A DNA stretch of 64,000 bases from Carex sylvatica (GCA_964058845.1 CAXKVR010000002.1:186001-250000), one strand, 5' to 3'; counted from the first letter of the stretch, positions 34,902-47,969 are shown. Translations and numbers: made by a program. The notes: generated from the sequence alone by a model not told the origin.

Positions 34902-35815
34902 GACATCAAAAAGCTTATTGGCAATACCTGTTGGCAACGAAAGCAATGGGTTTACATGGGGTTTACATTTCCTTTGTGTGCTCACTGAGGATAGGTTATG
35001 GAATAGGGTCTGAGGTTTTGAAAAATGCAAGTTTTTACATTAACTTAGGAAGAGACCGAGTAACCTTGTTGTATCTGCCTAAGGGCTTTCAAACAAACAA
35101 AAAAAAAAAATACTTGTTTGAAAAAAGAAAAATGATCTTGTAAATAATATTAATTGTATCAGAGGTAACAAAATTCATTGTTAAAAGGATTAGAGTTGGC
35201 TTAAAATATTTCTCAAAATAACTCAATCATTTTTAACTAAAGTTCTCTTTTTTTTTTAAACAAGATGCTTTTATGTCTAACAAAAGACATAACTTGTAGT
35301 ATTATTTTTGTCATGCGAAATTATCTGATTTGTGGACCTCTGCAAGCATTAGAGAATACATTATAACCAATATGTTATATACGGAACATGAGAATTATTG
35401 GCAGGGTAATTTGGTGTATTTCCAACTCCTTTTAACTACCCAAACTATCTGTCCTCTCTATCTCATCTTAAGAGAGGCAGGGTAATTGGGTGTTTTTAAT
35501 TTTGAGAAGCTATTTGTCATTCTTTTAAAGGAGTATAGTGGATAACAGTAACACTTCTATTGCCTTTAATGTTTCTGTATTTTGCTGTTGATTTTGTTAT
35601 AATTTTTTTCGCTTTCCTTGTACATATTTCGTCCTGATGCTATTCCACTATGATGGAATAGTCAATAAATGGAGAGGCCTGATCTTGGAGTGATGGCGCA
35701 TTGCATGTTTCTGCAATTAACCCAAGTAAAGGTCCATTTTCACACATTAATCCATGATATTTTGATCTTCTGCAATTACGTCTTTTCTTTTCAACTTGTA
35801 CCTGAAATAACTAAT
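34902..35815 (+). pseudogene. Decayed DUF707-family gene fragment
   Basis: After an acceptor (ACACAG) the frame reads TSKSLLAIPVG, like the SLLA(I/L)PVGIKQK motif of plant DUF707 proteins (uncharacterised, sometimes labelled lysine-ketoglutarate reductase trans-splicing related). At 35627-35688 another frame reads FVLMLFHYDGIVNKWRGL, very close to the family's FVVMLFHYDGVVDxWRDL motif, then hits a stop. A shifted frame continues with LTQVKVHFHTLIHDIL and NYVF, echoing the NQTKWWFAKRFLHPDIV..YDYIF segment. The family is expected to span about 350-400 residues; only scraps remain, with stops and frameshifts. This is recognition by motif, with no alignment run. A second copy of the first exon is at 38248. 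Confidence 0.65.
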
Positions 35816-37389
35816 TTAATATGTTCTGAATTTCCTAGTATGATTTTATAGACCAATTTTTTTTATGCTGGATATTAAGGTGCCAGTTGGATTGGCTGCC
35901 ACTAAATAGAATGATATATAGAATTTCGGTTAGTATAAATTCCCAAAAGCTGTTCATGGCAAACATAAAAATTAAAAACTCATGACATAATTCCGAAAAC
36001 CTCAAAAGCGTAACTTGAATAATCTTCAAATTAAGTAGTAATATGTCGGAGAGTAACACAAGGTCAATTATTACCTGAGCCATTAGAAGTTTAGTAAGTT
36101 AATAACACGAACACTACTAGAACATCACAATTTTTTAATAAGTTGGTGTTTGTGTAATTAATAATATTATATGGTATATCCGAAGTACAATTAATTGTGG
36201 AGGAAACGCTTGACCTTCTAATAAGAAATTCGAAATTCCTTTTCTTTTACCTCTAAACAGGTCAAGCAACGATCATATGGATGCAGTCAAATATATATAG
36301 TAGTCCACTAATTAATTAATTTGTATAATCAAGTGCTTAGTTAAAATTGAGGGTATTCAATAATTAATATTCGTCAGTGGACTCATAATAAAGAAAAATT
36401 TGAGATGTATTTTATATGATGTTAATTCATGCAATTTTGACAGTGCAGTGCATTGTAAATGTAATTGAATAAAATGAAATTGGTTGTTAACTTTTGCTTG
36501 ATTGCTAGGTCATATAATTGTCACCATAATTTTATCTACTTACTCTGAAGCACATTCTGAGGTGTGTGGCATTTGATTGATTTTACTGTTGTGACACTCC
36601 GCCATTATTTTAGACTAACTTTTCTGAACTTAAAAATAAGTTTATATCTAAGAGAAGAGATTCTATAGTACCAATTAACTTAAACTTTGAATTTTTTTTT
36701 TTTAACTTCTCATATAAAAAAATATGTGGAGTGCACCACTCATGCTATTCAGTAGGTACTTTGAAGTAAATTAATAAGTTCTTGGAGAAAATTAAATAGA
36801 AATGATGTCAATAAAAACCGATAAAAATGATAAAAATAAATTGGTACCAATTTTCCAAAGATAAAATTTCCATGAACCAAAAAGGTCAGTTGTTCTGCCA
36901 GAAAATCAAATTCCCATGGACCAAAAAACAATAATTTTATTAGGCATTCATTTTAACCATGGGCAAAAAACAATAATTTTAATAATTCTCACAATAATTA
37001 GTATTAAATTTCCATAGATTAATCTTAATGCATGCTTTTTTATCTATGCTACATCATTAACACCATTTTCTATCTAAATGTATTCACTACTTTATTTATT
37101 ATTATTAGATGATTCCGTATTGTCATGTTCACTCTCATCACTTAAGCAAGTTTGTATTTCGTTATAGGATCTTATGTCAGGTTAATCGTGTTATTGTTTA
37201 TTTTAACAATTTTTTGTTTTCGAAAATAATATTTATTTATGTCAAAAATTTATTTTAATGTAAGGTTTTCTATAATAACTATCATTTTTAAATTAAATTT
37301 ATTATGACGGATTACATGGATAGAATTTTTGAAGCTTAAATTTTACATTTGGTATATATATGCCAAACTATTATTATTTAAATTAGGAT
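35816..37389. other. AT-rich intergenic stretch
   Basis: Nothing recognised beyond AT-rich DNA. Short frames at 35835-36083 (-) and 36749-36931 (-) lack support. Confidence 0.45.
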
Positions 37390-38247
37390 TTAGAGTTCTC
37401 TGAATTTGCAAATGTTCGAATAATTAATTTTTGAGTAATTACTTAAAGAGAATAGAAATGGAAGCATTCGAACGATGAATATTTACTTAACTTTTCGATT
37501 AACGGATCTCAATCAGATCAATGGGCCAGCATGAGAATATTCCAGCTGGGCACCAGTAGCTTGGTACATTAAAACATTATCAAATTATTGAGTAGTCACA
37601 CAAAATTTATGGTAAATTAATACAAAAAAAATAATTATTGTAAAGTCATTGAAATTGTATCATGACGAGAGCTTTGGGTTAGTTGTTTCACCTGTTTTGG
37701 ACTTCTCAAATACTATATAATGTTGGCTTTAACATTGTATTGACAAATAATTAATTAAATTAAATTTATTATGAAAAATATATTTAATAAGTTGTGAAAT
37801 AAATTAATCAAATTATGAAAGAGATATTGGAGTAAACCAACAAAAATAATACACCAATATCGAATCATTGCCTAAAGACATTGTCAGTGAGACCTCTGAT
37901 TTGGAAATGGAACCTTTATTGGGTTCTCATGAAAAATAAGGGCCTTTAATTTTCTTTTCATTTATGTTTATAAGAGACTTCATTGAGTTATTTGGTATAA
38001 AAGTTATTTACTTCGTTAATCCAATTCTATTTTTGTTATCATATTAAAACTATTTAGCCAAGAAATACTATGATACCTGCAGTTCCTTTTGGCGTGATAC
38101 TTTTTGTTTGTTTTGGCAACATTTGGTAGGCCATAAAGTTGAAATAGTCCTTAATCAGGCAATATGATGTATCTCTTTCTATTACATAATTTGTTAGCAG
38201 TGTTGTTATAAATTAACATTTTATGGTTCCTTTGTGAATATACACAG
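37390..38247 (+). repeat. Local repeat family, copy D
   Basis: Landmarks: GAGTTCTCTGAATTTGC, TTAACGGATCTCAATCAGA, TTATTGAGTAGTCACACAAA, CTTTGGGTTAGTTGTTTCAC (37671), TTTTGGACTTCTCAAATACT, GTCAGTGAGACCTCTGATTT, AGGCCATAAAGTTGAAATAG, AATCAGGCAATATGATGTAT, then TACACAG. Best match is copy C right part. Confidence 0.75.
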
Positions 38248-38312
38248 GACATTAAAAAAGCAACTAAAAGCTTAGTTACAATACCTATTGAGAAAGAAGG
38301 CGAGGGAGCAGG
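38248..38312 (+). pseudogene. DUF707 exon scrap, second copy
   Basis: Following TACACAG, a shifted frame reads TKSLVTIPIEKEG, matching the TSKSLLAIPVG block of the first copy. No later DUF707 exon was seen downstream, so this copy is even more truncated. Confidence 0.5.
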
Positions 38313-39789
38313 GATGGGTTTTTTGTTACTGGGATCTAAAAATTTGTTATTTTTTGTTCCCTGTTTACTTGTTTTATATTATATATAAATTCAGTTATAT
38401 TAGGTTCCATGTGTTTCTTATTTTATTTTATTTTATTTTATTTTATTTTTATTTTATATAAATTCAGTTATATATTATAATAATCAATATATGTGTGTGA
38501 ATTTTCATCAAACTAAGTGACAATATAATTATTTTGATATATAGCTTTGATATCTAACAAATAATTAGTAAATATTTGAATATTTAAAAAAAGTACTGTT
38601 TGACCATTATCCACTGGTCCTAACTAGCAAACTGTTAAATCAAAGATTTATCCGGTCAATATCTGACATGATTTTGATAATATTAGTAAAAAGTTTTAAA
38701 ACAGGAGGTAAGCGGGAATCAGAGAAAAGACATTTGTTGAGACTATATATAGAGTAGGTTATTTTTGGGTTAGTTATATTGGTAGAGTGTGATATATGGT
38801 TTGCTGAATTTTTATATATAGAGGATGTTGGGTTGAATTGGGCTCTATTGAACTATATATTTTTAGTTAATTTCATATATTGTGGTAAAGTCCATGTTAT
38901 TATTAAGATAGAAAATTTACTTTTTAGGATGTATGAGAAAATTCACTTTCTGATTTGCACTAAAGTCCATGCTAAATGAAATATTTTAATTGATGAAATA
39001 CAGAATGCAAAATTTTCAAGGATGTATGAGAGAATTGTTGTCAATATGCGTAGACATACTCTTTGAAATGTTGTTATTCAGCTATTATTTTCTACTTGTT
39101 ACCTATAAATAGAATGATCTCTAAAATAAGGCTTTGAATTCATAAGCTTAGGAATCAATACTCAATGGTAGCATGCAGAATTATTTGCAAAAGTAAAAAA
39201 CCAAAGATGAATTTGAGGTAATTAATTTAGATATTATGAATAAATAATTCTTACATGCATATGGGAAATCCTATTAATTGCCGAAATTCTCATGACTGTA
39301 CCTGTACGTAATAGACATTGAAAGTCTACCTTTTGAAAGGCAATATAAAAAGGCAAGAACATGGTCAACGTAGCTTCAATACCCTTTTCTAGTATGACAG
39401 ATCGATACAAAATTATGCTTTAAAAATTAAAATGTATTTATTCAAATCGATTCACCATTTTTGATAATTTTCTATAATACACTCAGTAGATGAAAATTAA
39501 AATAAATAAAAAATATTCTCTGTAAAGCATTTTAGTTGAAACAAAAATCGCTACAGCCTGTACAAATGGAATTCGTAGGAACATTCCATATGAAAAGAAC
39601 ATTTATTTTTGTTGAAATTATATTTATTTTATTGTAGGGTTTTGGGTAAAAACTATCATTGTTAAATATAATTTATGATGAATTTTTTTTTTTTTTTTTG
39701 GAGCGAAGTCTGACGGACCCACCTAAGTCTAATAACTTGGATAGAAATGGTGAAGCTTAAATTTTATACTAGGAATTGGAAAAACTATT
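38313..39789. other. AT-rich intergenic stretch
   Basis: Contains an ATTTT pentamer run (about 38420-38455). No gene recognised. Confidence 0.45.
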
Positions 39790-40330
39790 ATGATTTTAAA
39801 ATTAGGGTTCAGAGATCTGTGAATTTGCAAATTTTGAAATAATTATTTGAACAAAATAGAAATGGGAGCAGAGCGATTAGCATACTGAAAGTCTTAACTA
39901 TTCAAGCAAGTATTTATTTAACGGGTCTCAATTAGAAAGATAGGCCTGCTAGAGAGAATTTTATCTGGGCCCAGCAGCCTGTTAAATTAAACTTTCTAAA
40001 ATTATTGAATGGTCACACAAAATTTATCGGAAAACAATAAAAATAAAATATTTGCAAAGTCATTGAAATTGTATGATGACGAGTCTTTGGTTAGTTGTAT
40101 CATCTGTTTTGGACGTCTCAAATGCTATAGAATGTTGGCTTTAACATTGTATTGACAAATAATTAATTAGTTTTAAGTTATTATTAAAAATATATGTATT
40201 TATTTGAGAATCAAATTCATCAAATAATGTTTGAGTTATTGGAGAAAATCAAAAAGTTAATATTATTAACATCAAGAATACAAATACAACTAAACAGTTT
40301 ATAAAAATGGCCAACACCCACGTAAACATA
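39790..40330 (+). repeat. Local repeat family, copy E
   Basis: Landmarks: TAGGGTTCAGAGATCTGTGA, CTGGGCCCAGCAGCCTGT, GAATGGTCACACAAAATTTA, GTCATTGAAATTGTATGATG, TTGGTTAGTTGTATCATCTG, TTTTGGACGTCTCAAATGCT, then GGAGAAAATCAAAAAG. More diverged than copies C and D. Confidence 0.7.
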
Positions 40331-40338
40331 CTTTTTTG

Positions 40339-40473
40339 ACGGCCGATATCTGCACTGAGGAGGGGGCGGAGTGGGAAGAAGAGGCAACAACTTTTGTCGC
40401 TGTTGGCACAATCTCCTCATTTATAGAACACGAGTTGTCAGATGAAGAGCAGGCTAATTCGCCGGAGGAATAA
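40339..40473 (+). other. Open acidic segment, possible exon remnant
   Basis: A frame from about 40339 to TAA at 40471-40473 is open for some 44 codons with a non-random, Glu-rich composition (TEEGAEWEEEATT, HELSDEEQANSPEE). There is no ATG at its start and no clear acceptor; local base composition is GC-richer than both sides. Product not recognised. Confidence 0.25.
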
Positions 40474-41578
40474 TCGGGTGATTATTCTAATTTTTTTTCA
40501 TTGTTGTCACCATGATCGAATGTTTTGATTATATTTATCTTGCAGATGATCCTAAATTCGAATTTGTTGTATTTGTTGTATATAAAACTAAATTTTAGAT
40601 TACACTATTTTACCATACTACATCTCAAGTATTTTTAGATAGAAAGATGCTGTGACTTGTATATATATATATATAGATGATGTTTGTGCAAGTTAATCAT
40701 GTACGTTAAGCTCCATATAATAAGGTTGGAATTGCAATTTTTTATCAAGGTCTCGTAGATGCAATACTCTGAAATTTTGTAAGTTGAGACTCGTTAGCTA
40801 TTTATGTATAAATTCAGGTGCCTCAGGTGTTATTTATTTTTTTATTTTTAAAAGGCATACACCCGTTTCATTGCCATGAAACATAAGTCTGGTTACAACA
40901 AAAACTAAAAAACAGAACACATCCAGTTAGATGCACGCAGGCATCACAAAACATATCAGAAACAAAAAACACATAAAGGATTAGTACTAAGCCACCTCAT
41001 GGGCTATATATGCAACAAAACAAAGTAATAAGCATATATAATCCTAGAAGTTTGTAAAGAGGTATTCAGTGGAGTCATCCGATCGATAGCCATATATCCC
41101 AGTATCCTTTCATCTTCCACTTGAGCAATTTGGATGAAAGAGAAGTCTGTTGCACATTGTTATATGAAAGAGAAGTCTGTTCTTATTAATAGGATGATAA
41201 CTGATAAAGTTTTGCCTTATAAGTATGTAAAACCACCGACTTAATTTCCACTGGCCCTCTACTACTTGCAGCTATTAGCTAGAAAACAATGTCCCACCTA
41301 GATGTTGATCTTAAAACAACGACATTAGGTTTTGCATCAAGTATATATACTTTTGCATCATGCGCACAAACACTTTTTGCATCAAGTGGGCACCAAACTA
41401 TATATATTATGAGGGGTACGTGGTACACTTAGTGAGATACAACTTGGCGCATTATCTGTTCTTCATAATTGACACTTCATGCATTATATACAGTTCCAGT
41501 TGACTATATCAAATAATAATAACTAAATTGACACATCATACAGACTGCTACTTGGGAGTAGGTACTGTTATAAGAACG
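40474..41578. other. Intergenic stretch
   Basis: No gene recognised. The 40840-41010 part (ATACACCCGTTTCATTGCC onward) looks like an old repeat, but its ends are undefined. Confidence 0.4.
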
Positions 41579-41763
41579 CGTATCCTCTGCATTAACTCAA
41601 AATATAATCTTTTAAGTGTAATGCATCTCAGCCATTTGATCAGGATCAGAGCCAATCCGGCCCTTTCCTTTGACGCACAGAGCCCTTTAATATTAGTGTG
41701 GATCTCAATCGGATGGTCCAGATCTATTAGCGCATGGTGCATTCGTTAATGCAGAAGATACAA
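41579..41763. mobile_element. MITE, family with GTATCCTCTGCATTAACTC ends (copy 2)
   Basis: The left CGTATCCTCTGCATTAACTC pairs with the right GTTAATGCAGAAGATAC. The interior has GAGCCAATCCGGCCC and TTAATATTAGTGTGGATC as in copies 1 and 3. The 73- and 64-codon frames across it are incidental. Confidence 0.8.
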
Positions 41764-42662
41764 ATTCCTATTATACAGCAGTTACATCAATCACCACCGT
41801 TTGTTAATTAAAGTCTTAAAGACTAATCTTTAATTATGACCCAAAAATAATATGATTTAAGCCATCCAAAAGTTTTAAATAGTGATTTGTAATTTGTTCC
41901 TGCGAGGTTTTAGAAAATACTATAACATGTAGCAATAGCCAACAGTACCAAAGTTATCATACATCATGGTTTCAATTTAATATATATTTTTAATATAATT
42001 TCACATATAAAATCTTAAGTTTTTAATAAATAAAATTTGAGTTACAAAACTGTGTAGATTAGAATGTCTTATAATTGAGTTCGACTAATATGCTTTAAGT
42101 AGCATGTCTGTCTATATATGCTTTCAGTCCAAAACTCATATAATTAACTTCAAATGAAAAATACAAATTGTTCAAACCGACCTCCTTTAAGAGATCTTCG
42201 TTTAGAAATGAAGATTTAGTGTGCATATTGATGCATTGTTGGTATGTTAAAAAGGACTATTTTTCAAAATCACAAAAAATAAAAAAAAATTCTAAAAATA
42301 GTAAAAATTGATATTCTACAAGTATATGATCAATTTATTGAGCTACTTAGGTTGATGTTTTGAATATGAAATTTTGAAATTTGACCTTATTATTTTTGGC
42401 CGAAGTACTACTGAAAACATATTAGTCATACTCGTTATAATTTGTACCTACTGTGGTTGCACTTTTATACAAAATATAAAAATACAGTACACTTGTTATA
42501 ATTTTTTTTTTTTTTTTGCCTCGAATCTACAAATTAAACTATTTTTTTTATGATATGTATATATGTCAGTCCATAACTATAACTATATCTAGTGATTGTT
42601 GTTGTGCTCCACAAAAGCAAACAATAATAATAGAAATAAAATTGGAAATGGTTACTTGTGTG

Positions 42663-43188
42663 TAGGGGTATTCATCGGTTCGGTTCGATTGAAACCGAAT
42701 TAAATTTGGCAAACCAAAGTTATAATTCAGTTTTTAAAATATAACCGAACCGAACCAAATTAGCATTGCAACCGAACTGAACTGAACCGAACCGAAGTTT
42801 TATTTCCGTTTGATTGGTTTGTTCGGTTCAAACCAAAATACATTAATTTTTTATTTAAAACAATTGATTTATAATAAACCGAAGTATATTAAAAAATAAA
42901 CCGGAGTATTAAGAAATAAATTAAGATATTTAGAAATAAATCAAGTATTTAAAGCAATTGATTAAGAAATAAACCGGGTGGTTCGGATCAAATTCATACT
43001 ATATGAAAGTTCGGTCGGTTCGGTTATTTCAGTTTTGAAATTTTTCAAACCGAACCGAACTGAAATTTTAATTCGGTTTTGAAAAGCCAACCGAACCGAT
43101 CCAATAAACTAAAATAACTGAACCGTTTAAACTGAACTAACTCGGTTCGGTCCAAAACTGATTAAACCGAACCGTTTGAACACCCCTA
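42663..43188. mobile_element. Non-autonomous hAT element, TAGGGGT ends, perfect 8-bp TSD
   Basis: The left end TAGGGGTATTCATCGGTTCG and the right end, the complement of TAGGGGTGTTCAAACGGTTC, are flanked by perfect octamers CTTGTGTG (42655-42662 and 43189-43196). The subterminal parts are built from AACCGAACCGAA/GGTTCGGTTCGG hexamers. 526 bp, non-coding. Confidence 0.93.
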
Positions 43189-45287
43189 CTTGTGTGTTGC
43201 TTACTATATCGAGATATAGTACATAGCACTACATACTAGCTAGTTTGTAATTAATTAATTAGGTCAAAAGTCACAAGAAAGTGATCAAATTGATCGCTAG
43301 AATTTGATATTACTGAATTTGTTAATTGTTTTACATTAGCCTTCAAAGCCTACTGATTAAATAACCATGCATGAACATCAACTATTATTAGAGTACTTTT
43401 TAGAGGCTTGTACAATTATATAAAGTTAGGGATATGGAGAGGAGTATGTTCAAATGCATCGTATTTTTCATACATATCTTTTATGCATATTTTGATTATA
43501 CTTCACATTTTTATTTTTATTTTCAAAGTTCAAACAGTCAATTCAAATTGTTCAATAAGATTTTTGTATTAAGATGTACTTAGAGATCAATTTTTATTTT
43601 TTGTATTATTTTTATTTTTTATAAAGATACAAAATTACTATTTTTCAGAAGATTATGCACTTTTAAAAACTATGATTTTGTGGCTATCTTAAACCCTTCA
43701 TAGAAAACTATTTATTGAATGAAGGTTGGAGGTTAAGGTATATATATGGCTGAACTAAATTTAGTTAAATTAAATTATAAAAATAGATTGAAAAGGATGT
43801 CAAGTATGTGAAACGTGATTTAGAAATTAAAAAAAAAAAAAAAAAAGAGAGATAAAAGTTATTGATGTAGGATAACGGATATTTGAATGATTATAATGCA
43901 TGGATAATACATAACAATTTCAGCTATAAATATAGCAATCATAACCAATCCACGAGTTATTCACGTTAAATTAGCTTTTAATTCATTTTTTTTCTACGTT
44001 TTCAAGCTGAACGCCGAATAAAATGCAAAAAAATATATAATATATTGTATTTGCGAATAAAACGCAAAAACAAATTTTGATTTTTTTAATTTCTTTCTTG
44101 GAGGGTTTTTGGGTTTTTTTTTTTTTTACTTTCTTGTGGTACCAAATCATTGCCGAATTATATCCGAATCACAAAATTTTTGACCCCACCAAACCGAATC
44201 CGAACTATTCATTTGTTACTATGATCATAACTGTATTTTGTTATTTTTCTTTCAATTAGTTAACGTTCAGTGTTAAAAAACAAACTATGATGGAAACATT
44301 ATATCAATAGAGTGCTATATATTGACTAATTAGGGCAGATTTAATGGAGCTCAGGGTGGGTATTTTTTTATTTTTACTTTTACTAATTTTAATAAAATTT
44401 TATAGCCTGGCCTACTATTGATGAAGTATTTGATTAATTTAATGAAAAAAAATATGTCACGATAAAATATATCTTGTTGAATTTTTTTTATTATCAAACT
44501 TAGCTTGTCGTTATAATAAGTTTCTTATTTTCACATGAAACTAGCATGCATATTTATCACAAGAAAATTGGAGATTTCACGTGTCTGGATCTGCTGGACT
44601 GTCAGTGTGCTTTTGTTTTTGTTTTCTTATACATACCGGAGGGGCATTTTTGTTCAGAATTTTTTATTTATAAGAATCAATGTAAAATAATATTGAATAT
44701 TAGAATAAGTACAGTAAATTTTTGATGTTATATATAAACGGAACAGTAACATAAATTCAGGTTTATTTTTGGAGCGATTTTTTCTATCCGAATCAATTCA
44801 AATTTCATAGCCAAAAAAATAAAATACAAATCCATTATTTGAAGCCGAATTTTTTTTACGGTTCCGTTTATGGATCTAAATCTTGGAACAATCATACTAT
44901 TATCATATATTATTTATTTAATTTCTATAAATAAATATATCTGTTTGTGTTGATAGGTTCTGTACTGAATTCTGGAAACAAACATAAATAGTGCAATTGA
45001 ACTTATGTGTGCATCTCTGTACTGAATTGTGGAAACAAAAGAAAACCACAGTTGGTTGTGTCGGTACCACACTTGGAGTCCAATATTTTAGGTGAATACT
45101 TTTCCTTTTACCCAAATAAAAGAGAAGATCTTGTTTGTTTTTTCTACCTTTTATTCTTTCATGACAAGGACTGCCTTCATCAAATGTTTGAAGTAATCAT
45201 AAAGGTTAAAAACATTCCTGATTTGATTTTGTGCTTTTTGTAATTGTGGTCATTCACACATTAATAGGATAATTTCTGTTAGAAATT
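43189..45287. other. AT-rich interior of segmental duplication copy 1
   Basis: 43460-43690 resembles a decayed hairpin-MITE half arm. The remainder is AT-rich without a recognised gene. Confidence 0.4.
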
Positions 45288-45468
45288 GGATTTTGAACAA
45301 TAATTTACCTAAAGTCGAATTCAAAACAGTCTGATTTATGTCGAGATTCATGCAAACAATTTAGATTAAATAAACTTAAATGATTTGATAAATGTAAATT
45401 ATTATACAAAATTTAACATTAATCAGACAATTGAGATTCGACTTTAAATGATATTTTGTTCAAAATCC
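45288..45468. mobile_element. MITE with GGATTTTGAACAA ends (copy 1)
   Basis: The left GGATTTTGAACAAT..CTAAAGTCGAATT matches the complement of AATTGAGATTCGACTTTAAA..GTTCAAAATCC on the right; 181 bp. Also present in segmental copy 2 at 55868-56047. Confidence 0.75.
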
Positions 45469-45952
45469 TACCTATTCATTTTAAACTGATCACGTAACTA
45501 CACTGCATATTTCTGTGCGACTTTTTACATACATGAAACTACATATTTAACTATATTAAAAGACAAACTTGACAATATTAAAATACACATCTGTTTATTT
45601 TAATTTAAAATAAATTTTGACAACTATCAAAAATTATTTCAACATCCAACTTATTGTACGATGTCTCAAAAAATCATATTTCCTAAAGTAACTCAAATTT
45701 TAAAAATCCAACTTATTGTCCAATGTCTCAAAAAATCAGCTCAAATTTTAGTATAGATTCGGACCGCTGATCAGAATTTAAATCAATTCAGTTCGAAAAA
45801 CAAAATACGGAGCTCTTTTAATATTATCATTGTAGAATTTTTTTTTAACAGTCTGGATTCAAACTTAAAATTTGAGTTACCATAGGAGATCCGAATTCCA
45901 AAAAATAAACGATTCTTAAACCAAACAACACTCGTTTGTATCAAAAATAAAC

Positions 45953-47319
45953 TTCAAATTAAGTTGCAAATAAGAGATTACGGAATGATTCCAACATATT
46001 ACTACTTTTTTTTAGTAGGGAGGATTTCTCTTTCTTTTTAAAAAAGAAATGGATGTCGTTGATTATCTGACACTCAAAAATAAATGCACGCCATCCGAAT
46101 TCCGAGGTGTTGCACAAGAGGACACGATGACACGCTTCTTTCCCATGTGCACATTTGTTGCTCATCTCCATTTCAATGATAAACGGTTATTCTTCCTGCT
46201 TTATATAAATCTTCATTAAATTTAATTACAAACAAATTATAAGATAAAATCATCAATTTGAACTTTGTGTAAATGTTTGATTTTGCAAATTTTGTGGTGC
46301 TATTAAAAAAATACAAGTAACAAATACTTATAGCATAAAAAGTTATAATTTAAATATATATATATATGTTTGACTAATATAACACAAGATAATTTAAAAT
46401 AAAATAAAGACACTAATTATCACATCATTTTTATAATATAATTAAGAGAAAGGATTCACTTACATTAATCAAATGTAACACATATTGTCATTGTATCAAG
46501 ATCGCATATCTGAATTTAATCAATGGTCAAATCTCATTGCTAGATGAAATAATTTTTGCACTGAATCGCTCTCTCTGCTAAATCACCCCACCCAAACTCT
46601 CTCTTATGATTTCCCGCTCTCCTCTTCTTTCTGTGATCCTCTTTTTAACAATAAAACACTCTCCTCTTTTGTCGAAAAGTCATATATAATCGCTGACTCT
46701 CTCTTCTCCACTTCTCCTATTAATTGCTCATGTCCTATCTCTCCCTCATGTCCTCTCCAATCTACAATATTTTTAGTATTAAAATTATCTGTTTCATGTT
46801 TTTTTTTTTTCAAGCAATTTTTTTTTTATGCAATGGCAGTGAGGAGGACATCTCCATTCTATTATAAAATGCAGAGAAGACAATTACCTTCTTCTTATGC
46901 AAATCTCAAAGTACACTTGGCACCTCATCCAGCACGTTGACTTGTTGGATCATTGGAATTGGAACCGACCTGAAACCTCAACTTCTAGTAACAGCAACAC
47001 TAACTCATCACAAAATGGACTTTTATTATTTCCCAATAAAATTATAACAAGATATTTAATTAATTAACAAAAACACTATCCAACAACGAACTTAATGAAC
47101 CAAGCAACTTCCAGCCAATCAAGAGCTGTAGAATATCTATTGACATCTAGAAACATCACCAAGAAGCAAATATATAACGAGTTAGTATATGTAGTATAAA
47201 AAAATGATAAGACATCATTTCAGCTAGAGTAATAAGATTTGCGTTATTCGCGAATTATTTGAATTTGAATCGATGGCGAACACGTATTATTCGGTATATC
47301 CGAATTATTTTCAAATTAT
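45953..47319. other. AT-rich intergenic stretch
   Basis: A CT-rich block at 46566-46760 creates a polar minus-strand frame (46604-46813) but nothing recognisable. No gene supported. Confidence 0.45.
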
Positions 47320-47672
47320 CAGGGGTGGATCCAGGATTCTCGTCAGGGGATGACAAAAAATTATCGAATTGAGTTTAAATCCATTAACTAATTGGATACT
47401 TGATAAAAAAATAATGCCTTGACTTATATTTTTCAATACTATGACTTGTAATTTTGAATGATCTAACGTATAATTATAATTCACAATCATAATTTGAAAA
47501 TTTTATTTTGATTTTAACTCTAAATTTAACCCGAATTACAAATTAAACATTCAGAGAGGGGCAAAAAAATTTCCAGGAGGAGCGGAGTCGATCAGAACAG
47601 ATAAATCACCACTAAAACTCAAAATTCAGAAGGGGGGCTGCCCCCCTCTGGTTCCACATGAGTCCGCCCCTG
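47320..47672. mobile_element. Small hAT-type element, CAGGGGTGGA ends, perfect 8-bp TSD
   Basis: The left end CAGGGGTGGATCCAGGATTC and the right end, complementary to CAGGGGCGGACTCATGTGGA, are flanked by CAAATTAT on both sides (47312-47319 and 47673-47680). 353 bp, non-coding. Confidence 0.9.
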
Positions 47673-47969
47673 CAAATTATTCTCAAATTATACTTGAATT
47701 ATTTTTTGTACCAATTTTTTTTCTAGTATATATATTTTTTGCTCTCTTATGAAACAAAGATCTCTGGTCTAGACTCAATGTATATTTCTAAATTATATCA
47801 AAAAAAATCTCTTATCACAAATTTTTTATTCCGCCAAACTTATCCTGAATCATTAAGTTGTCACTATGCTATTTGCAGCTAATCAGCTACTCACGACATG
47901 AAAGGCTATAAGAAAGGAGTAACAGAGGAACCAAAGCAATTTCCATTGACGTTCCCATTACTCATCACC

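Larger units (their letters stand above)
42224..45952 (+). repeat. Segmental duplication, copy 1
   Basis: Collinear and nearly identical to 54171-56530. Starts at CATATTGATGCATTGTTGGT and ends at GTTTGTATCAAAAATAAAC; beyond both ends the copies differ. Copy 1 has about 1.37 kb (roughly 42790-44150) that copy 2 lacks, including the right part of a hAT element. No conserved protein-coding gene; the 65- and 78-codon frames shared by both copies overlap on opposite strands and look incidental. Confidence 0.92.

Noticed and set aside
44918..45243. 65- and 78-codon frames conserved in both segmental duplication copies as genes
   Set aside because: They overlap each other on opposite strands and are identical only because the DNA was recently duplicated.
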